Positions 30,086-41,850 of a stretch of DNA of 64,000 bases are shown here, one piece after another. Where the stretch lies: assembly GCA_024509875.1 (NCBI GenBank), contig JAMPIV010005010.1:545001-609000 (forward strand), in the 5' to 3' direction. Made by a program: the position numbers and the translations under genes. The notes beneath the pieces are model-generated. The model did no database searches, was not told the DNA's origin, and was given only the letters and a program-made list of their open reading frames with translations. The DNA is from Oreohelix idahoensis. Taxonomy: Eukaryota; Mollusca; Gastropoda; Stylommatophora; Oreohelicidae. How positions within the stretch are numbered: the first letter of the stretch is position 1; the number at the start of each line of letters is the position of its first letter.

Positions 30086-32570
30086 AATTATGTGCAGAGA
30101 ACCTAACGCTACCTCCCTAGGTCTCACACGGTCACTATTCTGGCTCTAGTGTATGGTGTATGGTGTACCTAGTGTCTAGGGGAGAAATGAAATGATGGTA
30201 CACAACAGTCAAACACTTTAAGTTTCTATAAAGAAGATAATAAAACTAGCAGTTAAGTTTTTCTTTGAACAAATTTTTTTTTTACAATTTATTTTGCCTG
30301 TCCATTCATAGCTTGTGGACAGGTCTTTGAAAATAAGGACAAGATAGTTTACAGAAAAGAACAATTAAAATTTTGGGACAATTTGCCCAATAACTAAAAA
30401 GTTATTATGTATTTATATATATGTCTTTCCTGTAGGAAATATTAAAAGAATTCACTTTATTCATATAAAGGGAGAGTCACTGTAGATGAGGGCTGTAGTT
30501 CATCCTACCCCCATAAATGTCCTGTGTATTGTTTTGAAACACAAGAAAATGTCAGAGATGCCCCAGATGTCTAACACATCACCTGGGAGTCCTTGTTGTA
30601 AGATATTTCAATGTGTAGTTGCAGAAAGTTTCAATTTCACCACTCGCGAAAGCTCCTACTGTTATCTTCGACAGCATATAAGACTGGTTGGAGACTGGTT
30701 GGCGTTTATTAGTACTCAGCAGGTTTCCTGTCACCAGCCGGCAACAGGAACATAGACCCTCTGCAACAAAAGGACACCCTGGCCTTTTATCTCTTATCAC
30801 TTATTCTAACACTTAATTTCCTACGTGGGTATGGGGTCAGCCTCGCGTGCCTTACAAGTGCACTCGCCCCGAATTTTACAGGACTCCCACCTTGCTGTGA
30901 CCACACCTCTGGTCCTTATAGCAGATACGCCACTGTACGTTTACATACTTTTCATCAATACAATAATGTGGCGTAACCACATTTCCTTTGATATGATATT
31001 CTCTTCTTTTCTTTTCAATTATATTTGCTTCAGGCATGTAAACAGTGTTCATTGAACACAGAGGCTTACTAATCTATTCTAATACAATAATATGACAACA
31101 TAATAACAACATACATCAGTTATATACCGTTTACTGTGAGGACTCAACAATGTCTGCTCCCGACATGTCCTTCACTTTTTCCCAATAGCAGTATCTAACT
31201 TTGTAGTTGGACCAAACATATTAAATTTAATAAAATATCCTTACCACAATCAAGAAATATATAAACAAATGACGCTGACTGTGTGAAGAAATGGCCTCAG
31301 CTTCCTCCGAACTGCACAGACTGTGAATTTATTCTTTATTTAAGTTTAGAATTAACACAGCTGTTTCTCAGCGTATCTGAATAAAATCTTTAGTTCAACT
31401 GGCAATGAATAGTCAAAGCCTTTTGCTAATATTTACTAGCACTGACCAATCGAAACGTTCGACTACTTGAATTCAAAAGCAGTTTGAATGAAAAACCAAA
31501 ATAATTTCGAACAATTTCTGCGTCTGGTGGTCGATTGGCCAGTCTGCTTTTGTCATGCCCAATACAAAAAGATGTTTCGTTTAGGATTACATTTTTCCTA
31601 CCGCTCCCCTTTTCAGTCATACTCTCTTTACCCAAGCAAATGTGAATGTACCTCCCTGCCCCTTTTCCAAGCTCGCGTTCCCCTAACGTTACAAAAAACA
31701 TAAGCAGGAACGCCAGTCTGTCTGGTCGAGTGTCCGTAGATATTAGTATTTCTTCAATAACTTCTCTAATTCTGGGACTATCATATTATTTAAAGTACAT
31801 TCTTACTCAGCGAACTCTACGTCATACTACCATATCATTTTTATGGGGAACTTCATAATGGTTTAAAATTTCCAATTTTTGTCATCGTCAATCGTCAAAT
31901 AAAATTTTGCACAAGACCGCCATCTTTCCTCTCCTTCATCTCGCTAGCATGTATTTTTTCAAATAACTAACTTGTTTTAGTTACGCCAGAGATGCTACCA
32001 CTAGGAGGAAAATAAAATTGTCTGCGTGGTTTTGCCTTGGCTGGCTTTTCCGCAGTGTGTATATGTGTTGCAGACTGTGTCAGCGAAGCGGGGTGTAGAC
32101 GGGGCGGGTTAAGAATAGGCGTTAATAATTAGTATTGTATCGTGTAATACTACCAAACAATGTAAGGATTACTACTAAATTCTGCATTAAAGTTGACAGA
32201 AAGCGTTAATTCAGATAGTTATTTTGCGGCACGCTTCCGCCAATAGTTAATTATAAGGCTAGACTACAAAGTGTATGCAGCAGATCGGGCAAATGTTAAA
32301 TATTAGTAGTGTTTCTCGAAAAAGAAACTAAAAGCGTGTCAGACTATTACCGTGAAATCGGTCTATAGGCTTAGCACTGTGCAAAAAGCAGCGCTGCTGG
32401 CGTCGAAGATGCCAACCGTCAGACACATGCGGGCTAATGTATTTATTATCGTTTTATGCCTAAATCCTACTGAATTGAGCGTTTATTCTCGCAGATTTTG
32501 CTACAGGGTACGCTCCTATGGTCGGAAATGACTGAAAGGGAAGATATAGATAGATCAGAAGGAAACCTGA
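30086..32570. other. Unassigned AT-rich DNA
   Basis: About 2.5 kb without a convincing ORF, repeat-family match or recognisable exon. Confidence 0.4.
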
Positions 32571-32690
32571 GTCACGTGAACAATAAATAAATAAATAAAT
32601 AAAGATAATTAAGAGACACTCGTTTACCTTTAATTATTTATTTACTGTTCACAGGACATCAGGTGTCCTTCATTATTTATTTAAAAGTTC
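32571..32690. repeat. AAAT/TAAA-rich SINE-tail-like stretch
   Basis: CAATAAATAAATAAATAAAT and ACTCGTTTACCTTTAATTATTTATTTACTG resemble the 3' end of SINE family 4b. The body is missing. Confidence 0.5.
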
Positions 32691-32924
32691 ACCCATCCGT
32701 GACTTTAACCTACACGTCTATTCTGTGTTGTTCGTCTTCCACTACACATTACTGGACACAAGTATTTCGGCCTTTATTTGGTCTATACTTGCTGATAAGA
32801 AAGTCATATTAGTGATTGCGTCTTTAAACTGTGTAGGTCGTCCATTGGTCCTATATACCATAGTTGTGTGGGTGTTGAGAGAATGACCCCAGTCAGTGAT
32901 GCACTTTTGTTGGGGTGCAAAATT

Positions 32925-33095
32925 AGCTGGGCGTCCTTTCACGATGAACTTTCACAGCAAGGCGATGGCGCCGTTTGGTTGGTCCTTTCGATTCCCGGAA
33001 AGCCTATCACTTATATTTTCTTCTCTGGTGTCATCCTTTATGTCCAACGAGTACCTGTTAATTACCTTTATTTAGTTATTTATTTAGTAAACATC
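32925..33095 (+). mobile_element. tRNA-derived SINE, family 4b
   Basis: The order AGCAAGGCGATGGCGCCGTT, TTCGATTCCCGGAAAGCC (B-box-like), CACTTATATTTTCTTCTCTG, then CCAACGAGTACCTGTTAATT and TTATTTATTT gives the undisturbed structure. It explains the inverted version at 15955-16205. Confidence 0.75.
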
Positions 33096-33389
33096 AGGCG
33101 ATACTCCTCCATACCTTCACTCAAGTAGGTATGTTCCTGTTGTAAGAATGTTTTCTGCTGACTGTGTCTTATCGTTGTGCATGCATTGAAGATCAAATTA
33201 GATAAAGCTCCAGCTACGAATCGTAGGTCTTATAAGCTGGATCTCCAACGCTTCCTGTCGTGTCCCATGATGGACACTCTGATATGCTGATACATTTCCA
33301 TCTACTATGTTATCTTTCTACTTACAGGGGTTTTCCCCTCGTTACATTGGTTTTGATATTTTATTCTGTTATAGTTGTAAGTAAGTAAA

Positions 33390-33480
33390 TAAGTAAATTG
33401 TGATATTTTTCTGTTGTCTAGATTTCTACTTCTTTATTTTATAACGGGTGCCGTCACCATACCCCTTTACGTATATTATT
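33390..33480 (+). mobile_element. SINE family 4, 3' fragment
   Basis: TTTTTCTGTTGTCTAGATTTCTACTTCTTTATTT matches the family-4 tail, followed by ATTATTTATTTACT. The head is missing. Confidence 0.6.
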
Positions 33481-34379
33481 TATTTACTATAGTTCTAAGA
33501 AGGTGTTTTTTTATATTCAAAATATTTTACGTGTCTAATTGTGATACTTTCACTAATTTGTTTAAACTTTAATGCTAGCTTTTCTACGACTTCTTTGACT
33601 GTTTTCTTCTGTGTCCACCAGGTGCGCAAATTCAGTCATAACATTAAAAAAAATGTGCCTCGTTTTGGCGAGGCGCGTCCCGTTCAACTTAGTCGGTTAT
33701 ATTAGGGCGTATGTTCAAATATAAAAGACATTTAGGTCTTATTCAATAGTCATAACATTTAAGAACTCTCTTTCTCAATAAGTTTGTTATTCGTTTGTCT
33801 CGTGATTGTTAAAAGCAGACGTGGCCTTTCTAAAACTCATCTTGACTTATGTTTCATGTGTGTCATGGTATACTGTTATGTGTGTCCAACATATGAAACA
33901 TTTCCATAACTGAAAACAATTATTTCTTCCCTCTTCCCCTCCATGTATCACCTAGAGTGCAGAAATATACTTATAGCTTGTGACAAGCTTCTGGCATATT
34001 TTTGTAGTTTGTAGTTTTGGTAATTAGTTGGTAAGATAAGATCACAGATTAACATTTTTAAAATGCATTTTGCCTCTTTCTCTTTCTTGGCGTGGCACGC
34101 CTCGTTCGACCTAGACACAAAGTCCGTCGGTTATATTAATTCGTATGTCTAAATATAAAAGATCTTGTGGTCTGGTCAAATATAAACAGATAGATTTACA
34201 CGTGACAGACTGAAGGCGAACCAGTCGCATGCTACAGAAAAAAGAAAAAAAAAATTGGATAATAAAATAGCTCGACAAGCACGTATGGATGAAGGAAAAA
34301 GGGGAAAGACATAATTACTAGGAGAAGAGAGACGGAGAATGAATGACTTAAAAGTAACAAATCTGACATCATTATTTCC

Positions 34380-34630
34380 CTTTGTGCTCCCTGTGAAGTA
34401 TGATGGCCAACACAGCAGCTGCCTGCCTTTCAGGAAGCCTGCATCACTGCATTCTGTGTGCTGTTGTAGCAGTGATGCAAAAAGCCGTTTATTTTACATG
34501 ATGAGACTGTTAGCCCCCAACCTCATGTTATCCGCCACAAACGACATACCTGACGTCACAGTATTCCTGTTTTGTCTGTCTCCTCACAGACCCTCGGGAA
34601 CTACACAGGGGCAGATCCAGTCTCGGGTCT
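34380..34630 (-). mobile_element. Retroposon family C (copy 3)
   Basis: It shares CAGGAAGCCTGCATCACTGC, TTTATTTTACATGATGAGAC, AACGACATACCTGACG and CTCACAGACCCTCGGGAACT with the other copies. Confidence 0.65.
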
Positions 34631-34733
34631 ACATTTTGGGGGCCCTGAAGCATGCTCTTGGAGGGGCCCCTTTTATTTTTTAAAAAAGTGTTGGTGGGTG
34701 GGGAAAGAAACGTGTTATAGAGAAAAATAGGAC

Positions 34734-34830
34734 TGGGGGGACAGGGGGGGGGGGGGGGGTGGGAGGAGGAGGAGGGGGGGGGGCGGGGGGGGGGGTGTGG
34801 GGGTGGGGGGGGGGGGGGGTGGGGGTATAG
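34734..34830. repeat. Poly-G block
   Basis: About 95 bp, almost all G with a few T, A and C. Similar blocks occur at 36738-36757 and 46955-47038; 35621-35770 is poly-C. Confidence 0.9.
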
Positions 34831-35620
34831 TTGTTGGGGGCAATGGGGTATATTATTTATTTTACTTTAGTCTAAGAAGGTGTTTTTATATATTCAAGGT
34901 TTAATCTTTTATGCTAGCTTTTCATTAGCGCAAATTTCATAATAAAAATGAAGTTTTAATCCAAGGCTTATTTTTCTAAACGAATCTCTTCTCTTTGGAG
35001 GGTCATGCTTATACTGTTATTCCGAGAATCAGAGTCATGAAAGAATTATTTTTCCATCTTCACCTCCATGTATCACCTCGGGAAATATATATTTTGCTTA
35101 TGTGACAAGTTCTCCATGATTGTAAGTTTGGAGGGCTCCCCCTGAACCCGGTTTATATTAGGGCGTATGTTCAAATATAAAAAGACATTTAGGTCCCTGA
35201 TATTCAATAGCCATAACATTTCACGGAGACTCTCTTTCTCAATATGGTTCCTTGAGTATTCGTTTGTCTCGTGATCTGTTAAACCCGGGCCTTTCTCTCA
35301 TGAAGCTCAAGGTTCATTTACATTCTTGCCTCTTCATATGCGTAGAACCGCCTCTGGCAGCAGTAATCTCATATGGAGTCCGAAGTTAATTAAGTCCAGC
35401 AATGAGGGATTAAGGTATGCGTGGAAAAACAGTATATTTCTGGCTCATACATCCAAAGATATTAACTTCGGCATGAAGGGCGTTATTTATTAAAATAGGC
35501 GATAAATTTTCACTTACCTGGTGTAAGTGCATTAATGTGGCGTTGCCTCCTTTTTTTTTTTCTCTCTGTTTGCTGTTGTAGGTGGCCGTTTATTTTACAT
35601 GATGTATCTCTCTCCCTCAC

Positions 35621-35654
35621 CCCTCCCACCCCCCCCTCCCCCCCCTACCCCCCA

Positions 35655-35690
<36 letters not shown>

Positions 35691-35770
35691 TGGAAAAAAA
35701 AGTATATTTCCCCCTCCAAAGATATCTAACCCCCCCCCCCCCCCTCCCCCCCCCCCCCCCCCCCCCCCTT
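35621..35770. repeat. Poly-C block containing a garbled copy of upstream sequence
   Basis: Runs of C surround GTGGAAAAAAAAGTATATTT and CTCCAAAGATATCTAAC. These repeat 35424-35475 (GTGGAAAAACAGTATATTTC, ATCCAAAGATATTAAC) with the intervening bases replaced by C. Confidence 0.8.
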
Positions 35771-35924
35771 AAAAAACCCCTAGAATAAGTGGTCCCTCGG
35801 CGTTTCATTCGCTATTGAAATTAAGTTTCATTCCATTAAAGAGTTGACGAAGAAAGGAGTTAGCAACATCGATCAGGCTTGAAGTGACCAAGTATTCTTT
35901 GTTTTCTTTTTCTTTTCCTACAGC

Positions 35925-36405
35925 GAGACCCCTTGCAGGAAGGATCCCGTTACACGTCTATTGAGGCATATTGGGAATACTGTGTTAGGCCCGTATTTTC
36001 TTGACCGCAGTAGCGCATTGGCTTCTTAGCTCGGTGGTCCATGGTTCGATCCCCAGTTGAGCTGGGATTTTGTTAGACCGCAATCGGCTCCAGGGTCGAC
36101 CCAGCCTCTTGAATTGGGTACCAGAACAACTCTGGGAAGGTTAAGGCGGCCGGCGTGATGGCTGACCACATCACCTCTAGTGTGCCGATGGTCACGAAAA
36201 TACGGGCCTTGCTTGGAAGCCTGCATGAAAACATATCTTTGCTTATGCAGCGGTTGTTTCCGTAGCAGTTCGTGTTACATGATGAGGTTGCGACACATCC
36301 TTATGTTATTAGCCAGTTACGACCTACCTAAAGGCGCAGTAATCTCTTTATTTGTCTCCCTAGAGATCCCCGGGTACTGTAAGTTATTCTTTACCGCCAG
36401 TGACT
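35925..36405 (-). mobile_element. Retroposon family C (copy 4), split by a SINE
   Basis: Left part CCCCTTGCAGGAA and right part GGAAGCCTGCATGAAAACAT...GGTTGTTTCCGTAGCAGTTC...CTACCTAAAGGCGCAG are the two halves of one family-C copy. SINE family 2 sits between them at about 35945-36207. Confidence 0.7.
35945..36207 (+). mobile_element. SINE family 2 with its 3' end inverted onto its 5' end
   Basis: 35945-36003 is the antisense of the SINE 3' end (GGATCCCGTTACACGTCTAT to GTATTTTCTTGACC). It is followed directly by a sense copy that lacks its first bases (GCATTGGCTTCTTAGCTCGG, B box GGTTCGATCCCC) and stops at GAAAATACGGGCC. The two copies of the last 20 bp face each other at the two ends. Confidence 0.8.
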
Positions 36406-36807
36406 GTTCTTATTGATGGTTGTCTGCAGTGTGGTTTAGGATTCACATGCTGTTATTAGATTTATGTGACCGCTTGTTTGATTTGATTAAACACTTTTTT
36501 CATCCAGAAGGACCTTCCTTGGCGTCCCCCCCCCCCCTTAAAACACAAAGACAAATATATTATGCTTGCAAGTAGGTTTTTAAATAGTTCATTACGTTCA
36601 GAATGGTGTCCGATGGCACCCCATCCTGGCTATCGCCCGGTGCGGACTACCCCCTCTCGCACCCCGTTAGTACGCCACTTCTTTAATCCCCTTCCACCCA
36701 AGCAATCGCGCTTATTCGTTACCGCTTTTGGGATAAATTGGGGGGGGGGGGGGGGGTAAACGAAAATCGATAACTTGCGTCTTCACCTTTCAACTCCCAA
36801 ACGAGTT
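36406..36807. other. Unassigned DNA with short C and G runs
   Basis: It contains a C run at 36526-36538 and a G run at 36738-36757. I see no recognised gene or repeat. Confidence 0.4.
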
Positions 36808-37070
36808 TAGGCCTTCAACAAACATATGCCAAGTCTTCCTGTCAAGTGCCATCTGTTCAAGGTCTGTCCATATCTTCGTCATCCCCTTCATGTCTGTCAC
36901 CAGTTCTTTTCTCCTCGTGTTCTTTGGTCTTCCTCTACCTCTCTTACCCTGGGGGTTCCAGAACACGGACTACCTTGTAATGCTATCAACAGGTTTTCTC
37001 AGTGTGTGGCCTGTCCATCTCCAGCGTCTTCTTCTCATTTCCTGTTCCACTGGCGCTTGTCTGGTTCTTG
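36808..37070 (-). mobile_element. LINE-A 3' fragment
   Basis: Antisense of the LINE-A terminus (GGCCTTCAACAAACATATGC, TGCTATCAACAGGTTTTCTC, GCGCTTGTCTGGTTCTTGTT). It is interrupted at 37070 by a LINE-D tail. Confidence 0.85.
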
Positions 37071-37205
37071 TTATTCTTCTTCTTCTTCTTTCTTCTTTGA
37101 TCCATAACCGCCAACCGTCAAAGCAGTCAGCGGCCATTCACGCCTGGTGGCGTCTTGTAGGGCAGCAACAAATTGATTCCACTTTGCTCGGTCGGCGGTC
37201 ATCCT
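37071..37205 (-). mobile_element. LINE-D 3' end inserted in LINE-A
   Basis: (TTC)n, then GATCCATAACCGCCAACCGTC and GGCGTCTTGTAGGGCAGCAA, is the reverse complement of the LINE-D end at 25225-25345. It places a heavily truncated LINE-D inside the LINE-A fragment. Confidence 0.85.
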
Positions 37206-37220
37206 TCGTACCAAATACGA

Positions 37221-37236
37221 TATATTTCGTACCAGC

Positions 37237-37323
<87 letters not shown>
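37221..37323. repeat. (TA)n microsatellite
   Basis: About 100 bp of pure AT/TA, just upstream of the LINE-D fragment in LINE orientation. Confidence 0.97.
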
Positions 37324-37327
<4 letters not shown>

Positions 37328-37769
37328 TATGATTTGCTATTGATTCACTTCAATGTGTTGGTAAGTGTGTAGACGTGTTTCTGCAACCATTGTTTAATTT
37401 CTGAAGGACTTACCCGCCTGTGTACATTCAAATTAAATTGAGAATGATAGCAGAATTGTGTCTGTAGGTTTGGAAAAGCTTTTAAAGAAATATTTCTTGA
37501 GGAAATGGGACACAAGCCTGGAATATAAGAAAGAAGGACAGAAATTGTTTTAATGTGTGGATCAAGGTATTACTTAGTATTGTATACTAGACCAAATCAT
37601 TGTATGGAGGCGGATCATGGACAAATGCATTTAACTAAGGTTTTACAAGGAAAGTGTAGTCACGGTGAACTGGATGTGGGTAGTGCTGCTATATATTGTC
37701 CTGTGCATTTGCTAGCACATTATCTGACACTGTCTATCGTCCCCATCTTGTGTAATAATAGAATAGTGA
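37324..37769. other. Unassigned DNA
   Basis: I recognise nothing before the target duplication of LINE-E. Confidence 0.4.
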
Positions 37770-37799
37770 TGGACCATGTAATAATAATAGCCCCTTCAG

Positions 37800-39611
37800 T
37801 CATAACTGACTATGGGAATGCGCCCCTGAGGTGACAGCCCTCAACTGCTTATTTTCCTGGTGCTCCTTTCGACGTTTTCTCCTCACCTCTGCTTCTTGTG
37901 TGAGCCTCTCTTCGCCCAATCTGAGGTGTTGCCGTAAATAGCATCGCCACTTTGTGCGATCGGCAGCTTCATCCTCCCATGTTGCTGGATCCATGTCCAG
38001 TGCCCTCATATCTCTCTTGCACACATCTTTGAACCTCAGCTGTGGTCGCCCAACTGTTCTCTTGTCATCTGCTAATTGTCCGTAGAAGATATCTTTTGGG
38101 ATGCGACCATCTTCCATGCGGCGAACATGGCCAAGCCAGCGAAGTCTGCGCTGTCTAAGCAGCGTATACATACTTTGAAGGCCAGCACGTGACAACACCT
38201 CGACATTTGTCACTTTATCTTTCCACGAGATGCCGAGGATGCGGCGTAGACACCGCAAATGGAAGGTATTGAGCCTTCTTTCTTGCTTAGCATAGGTCGT
38301 CCAGGTCTCGCTGCCATATAGGAGTGTGCTGGTGACGCAGACATTATATACCGCAGCTTTGGTCTTCATTGTGAGTTTAGAGTCGATTTCTGTATTCAGT
38401 GAGAGTTTGTCATTGATGGTAGACCCTAGGTATGTGAAGTGGTGCACCACTGCCAATTCATAGTTATCGATAGTGATAACTGGTGCAGCACCCACATCCT
38501 GACTCAGCACATTCGTTTTCTTTAGACTTATTGTGAGGCCAAAGTCCTTGCATGCTTTAGTGAAGCGATTCATCAAGCTCTGAAGCTCCTGTTGGCTTTG
38601 AGTGACGACTGCAGCATCATCAGCGAACAACAAGTCTCTTATAGTGACCCTTCTGATTTTTGTTTTTGCCTTCAGCCTTGAAAGATTAAACAGACGGCCA
38701 TCTGACCTAGTGTGAAGGCACTTTCCTTCAGTTGCATCTCTGAATGCATGTTTCAAGAGTAAGGCAAAGAAGATTCCGAAGAGGGTCGGAGCCAGAACAC
38801 AGCCTTGTTTAACGCCACTTCGTATATCAAAGGGCTGTGACGTGCTTCCAGCATATTGGACTGTTCCCTTCATGTCGTCATGGAATGACTTTATCATTTC
38901 CAGCATTTTAGAAGGGCAGCATATTTTCAGGAGGATTTTAAAGAGTCCATCCCTACTAACCAGGTCGAATGCTTTTGTGAGGTCTATAAAGGCGATATAT
39001 AATGGTCTTTTCTGCTCTCTTGATTTTTCCTGAAGCTGGCGGAGAGAGAAGATCATGTCTGTTGTTGATCTGCCAGCTCGGAATCCACACTGTGCCTCTG
39101 GATATATGCGCTCAGCTAACTTGTGTAGTCGCATTAAGATGACTTTGGCAAAAACCTTACCAACAATACTAAGAAGAGAGATGCCTCTGTAGTTATTGCA
39201 ATCACTTCTGTCTCCTTTATTTTTATACAGTGTTACAATCTTGGCATCTCGCATGTCTTGAGGAATAGTTGTCTCTACCCAGCACTGGCACAGCATCCTA
39301 TGCAGGGGATGTAATAGCGTGCTCTTACAGCATTTGATTAAATCAGGAGGAATCCCATCACTGCCTGGTGCTTTGCCAGAGGCCAAGCTATCAATGGCCT
39401 TACTGAGTTCCTCTAATGTTGGTTCGGCATCCAGCTCCTCCATAGTTGGCAGACTATTGACAGCATCAAGGGCTGCAGGCGTAACGGTATTGTCTCTAGC
39501 GTAAAGCTCAGAGTAGTGCTCGACCCACCTCTCCATCTGCTTACCCTTATCGGTTAGCTTCTCTCCGCTGATGGTTTTTAGCGGTGCCGTCTTACTTTTA
39601 TGGGGGGCCAA
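37800..39611 (-). pseudogene. LINE-E reverse transcriptase
   Basis: 603 codons open from an internal Met at 39611. The motifs in order are GKAPGSDGIPPDLIK (79-93), VTLYKNKGD with NYRGISLLS (126-148), QCGFRAGRSTTDMIF (174-188), FIDLTKAFD (208-216), SGVKQGCVLAPTLF (265-278) and the catalytic LLFADDAAVV (327-336). The C-terminus has the LLYGSETW, LRWLGHVRRM and RPQLRFKD blocks usual in RTE-like proteins. It is joined to the upstream linker by a frameshift at about 39605, caused by one extra C in a C-run. By itself the domain looks intact. Confidence 0.93.
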
Positions 39612-40934
39612 GTGCTTTCTTTATACCGTCATACATTTGTCTAATGTTGCCTGTTTGCGCTGCGATCTGGATGCTCTCACTGAGCTGGAGCCGATAGTCA
39701 TTTGCACAGCGTCGAGCAGTTTGTTGAACTTTGCTTCTCGTAGCCCTCAGGATCTGTAGGGTTCTGGCACTCGGTGAACGTTTGTATTCATTCATAGCAC
39801 TGCGCTTAGCTTCAATAACAGGTTCCATCACATCTGATGAAGCGTCAAACCAGTCATTTGACTTTGCTGTTTTCTTACCAAAGGTGGCAAGTGCAGTACT
39901 TTGAATGGTGTTCCGTAGATGCTCCCAGTTCTCTGTAATAGTATCACCATGCTGAGGGCTACTGAGCACTTTCTTGAAGGTCGCAGTAAATTGAGCGATC
40001 ATGAAAGGGTCTGACATCTTGCTGGTATCAATGCGTGGTTTCCCTTCATGTCTGACACGATAGAGTTTTCTTGGTTGTGCTCTGATTTTGCAGCAAACCA
40101 AGGAGTGATCTGTGTCACAGTCTGCACTATGGTACGAGCGCGTGGAGAGCACAGACCTGAGGAGTGGCCTTCTGACGAGAATCAGGTCAAGTTGGTGCCA
40201 TTGCTTGGATCGTGGGTGTCTCCATGACACCTTATGCTGGGGTTTTGTCTGAAAGTAGGTGTTGGTCACGCAGAGGTCATGGTGGACGCACAACTCTAAG
40301 AGCCGTTGTCCATTTCATTCATCTTGCCAATACCAAACCTGCCCAGACATGAAGGCCATGAAACATTATCGGCACCCACTCTAGCGTTAAAGTCACCAAG
40401 GAGAACAAGCTGTTCTTGCCTAGGTATGCTTTTGATTACTGCTGCTAGATTCTCGTAGAACTCATCTTTAGCTTCTGAGGCAGAGTACAGAGTAGGAGCA
40501 TACACACTGACAAGGATGATGGGACCTGTGCTAGTTTGCAGGCGGAGCGTTAACATGCGTTCTGATCCATTCTCGCCCGGTTCAACCATGTTAGTTAGCG
40601 ATTTTTTGACCGCAAAACCTACTCCGTGTTCTCTAGCTTTATTAAGATCTTTCCCTTGCCAATAAAATGTGTAGTCCTTCTCGCTCACCGTTCCAGAGCC
40701 CGCCAGGCGCGTTTCCTGAAGTGCAGCTATATCCACCTGAAGTCGTTTAAGCTCATCATTAATTATGGCTGTCTTCCTTACATCGTTTACATCCTGTAGG
40801 TTTTCAGATAGTCCAGTCAACATAGTCCGGACGTTCCAGCATCCCAATCTGAGAGTTTGCTTATTTCTATTTTTTCGATAATTGCTTGGTGCAAAATTTT
40901 CTGTCCGCAGTTCGGGTTTGACCCTAATCCCCAT
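39598..40934 (-). pseudogene. LINE-E AP-type endonuclease and linker
   Basis: The first frame (from 40934) carries CWNVRTM at residues 33-39, the catalytic QETRL at 73-77, SVYAPT at 143-148 and GDFNARVG at 180-187. The frame shifts at about 40295 and continues with SKQWHQLDLILV and DTDHSLVCCK, the last catalytic Asp-His block. A linker of charged helices follows. The enzyme nicks target DNA to start target-primed reverse transcription. Proteins of this type are often mis-annotated as craniofacial development protein 2. The indel at 40295 breaks the domain. Confidence 0.9.
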
Positions 40935-40984
40935 GCACCCAATGGGGAAAGCAGACAGTGGCGGGACAACACCTGGACCATGTA

Positions 40985-41614
40985 GGGGTTACGTTTATTT
41001 TTGTTTCAGGTTCTATCCTGACAACTACAAAACAAAAACTTTATAGAGTCATCCACCTCTGCTGGACTCTGTGGTGCAAGTGCCCTTGTGGTTAACATGG
41101 CCAGATACCCAGCTTCCACCGCCTGGAGAAATTCAAAATACGTGTTCGTCCATGGCAGGAGAATGACAGATCTCTAAACACAAGATAAGTGGCAAAACAA
41201 AGCCACTGATCAGCGTATCCAGATTATACCCCTATACTAAAAGACAAGATGCAAATAAACATACAGTGAATGATGAAAAGTGTGGACATAAATTTACCCA
41301 TTACTAGCTTCACAGTCAAGAAATAGTATATCTTATATTTTAATAAGATCTCAACCCTCTCGCGACAGATATACATAAGTAATCTAAAGAAGACATGGAA
41401 TGACCTTGAAACAAATGGCCTAGACCTTGAAGGCTTTAGCATTTAGTTAGTTGAAGGCATGGGCGGACTGAGCTTTGGGAATTTCTGGCACTACCCAAGG
41501 GCCCCACAGCAGTAGAGGTGTTCACGCTCCCCTAACTTAATCCATGTGAATCGATAGTCAGGGGCCAGTGATCCGTTTTGCCCCGTTGCTCCGATCACTG
41601 CCAGTCTGCCCCTG
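40985..41614. other. Unassigned DNA
   Basis: I recognise no repeat family or coding signal here. Confidence 0.35.
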
Positions 41615-41850
41615 GTTGAAGGCTTATTCTCCTAAGTTAGACCATGCACCATACTGCAACCACAGTAACAGACAGAAGGAAGAAACAATAGAATACCACC
41701 TCCAGGAATGCCTGGCACCAGCAGATCTGCGGAAGCAATTGCTACCACCAAACCCCTCCATCACCAACACCCTGTATGGAGATGGATATAATACAATTGA
41801 AAAAGACAAGTACCTTTCACTACCTGGCACATGGAAAAAAGAGTGAAAAC
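41615..41850 (+). pseudogene. Jockey-like LINE C-terminal fragment
   Basis: The frame encodes KLDHAPYCNHSNRQKEETIE, YHLQECLAPADLRKQL and a short tail to a stop at 41846. The C-N-H/EYHLQEC pattern matches the Cys/His block near the end of Jockey/CR1-type ORF2 proteins. Nothing further upstream in the element remains. Confidence 0.7.

Larger units (their letters stand above)
33470..35320. repeat. Rearranged ~1.4-kb duplication
   Basis: 33475-33590 resembles 34850-34960 (TCTAAGAAGGTGTTTTT, TATGCTAGCTTTT). 33890-33985 resembles 35040-35125 (CTCCATGTATCACCT). 33690-33850 resembles 35150-35320 (TTAGGGCGTATGTTCAAATA, TATTCGTTTGTCTCGTGAT). The second copy is out of order and has short insertions and C/G-rich noise. 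Family-F copies lie within both. Confidence 0.65.
37781..40973 (-). mobile_element. Full-length RTE-type LINE ('LINE-E'), 3.19 kb
   Basis: An 11-bp duplication TGGACCATGTA at 37770-37780 and 40974-40984 defines the element. On the minus strand it has a roughly 40-bp leader, an AP-like endonuclease, a linker and a reverse transcriptase, and ends in an ATT-repeat tail (TATTATTATTA). The size and compact plan are those of RTE elements. Only two single-base-type frameshifts separate it from a continuous frame, so it is young or was recently active. Confidence 0.93.

Noticed and set aside
40296..40934. A host craniofacial-development-protein-2-like gene
   Set aside because: This common label is a mis-annotation of RTE-type endonucleases. 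Here it is joined to RT, with a LINE tail and target duplications.
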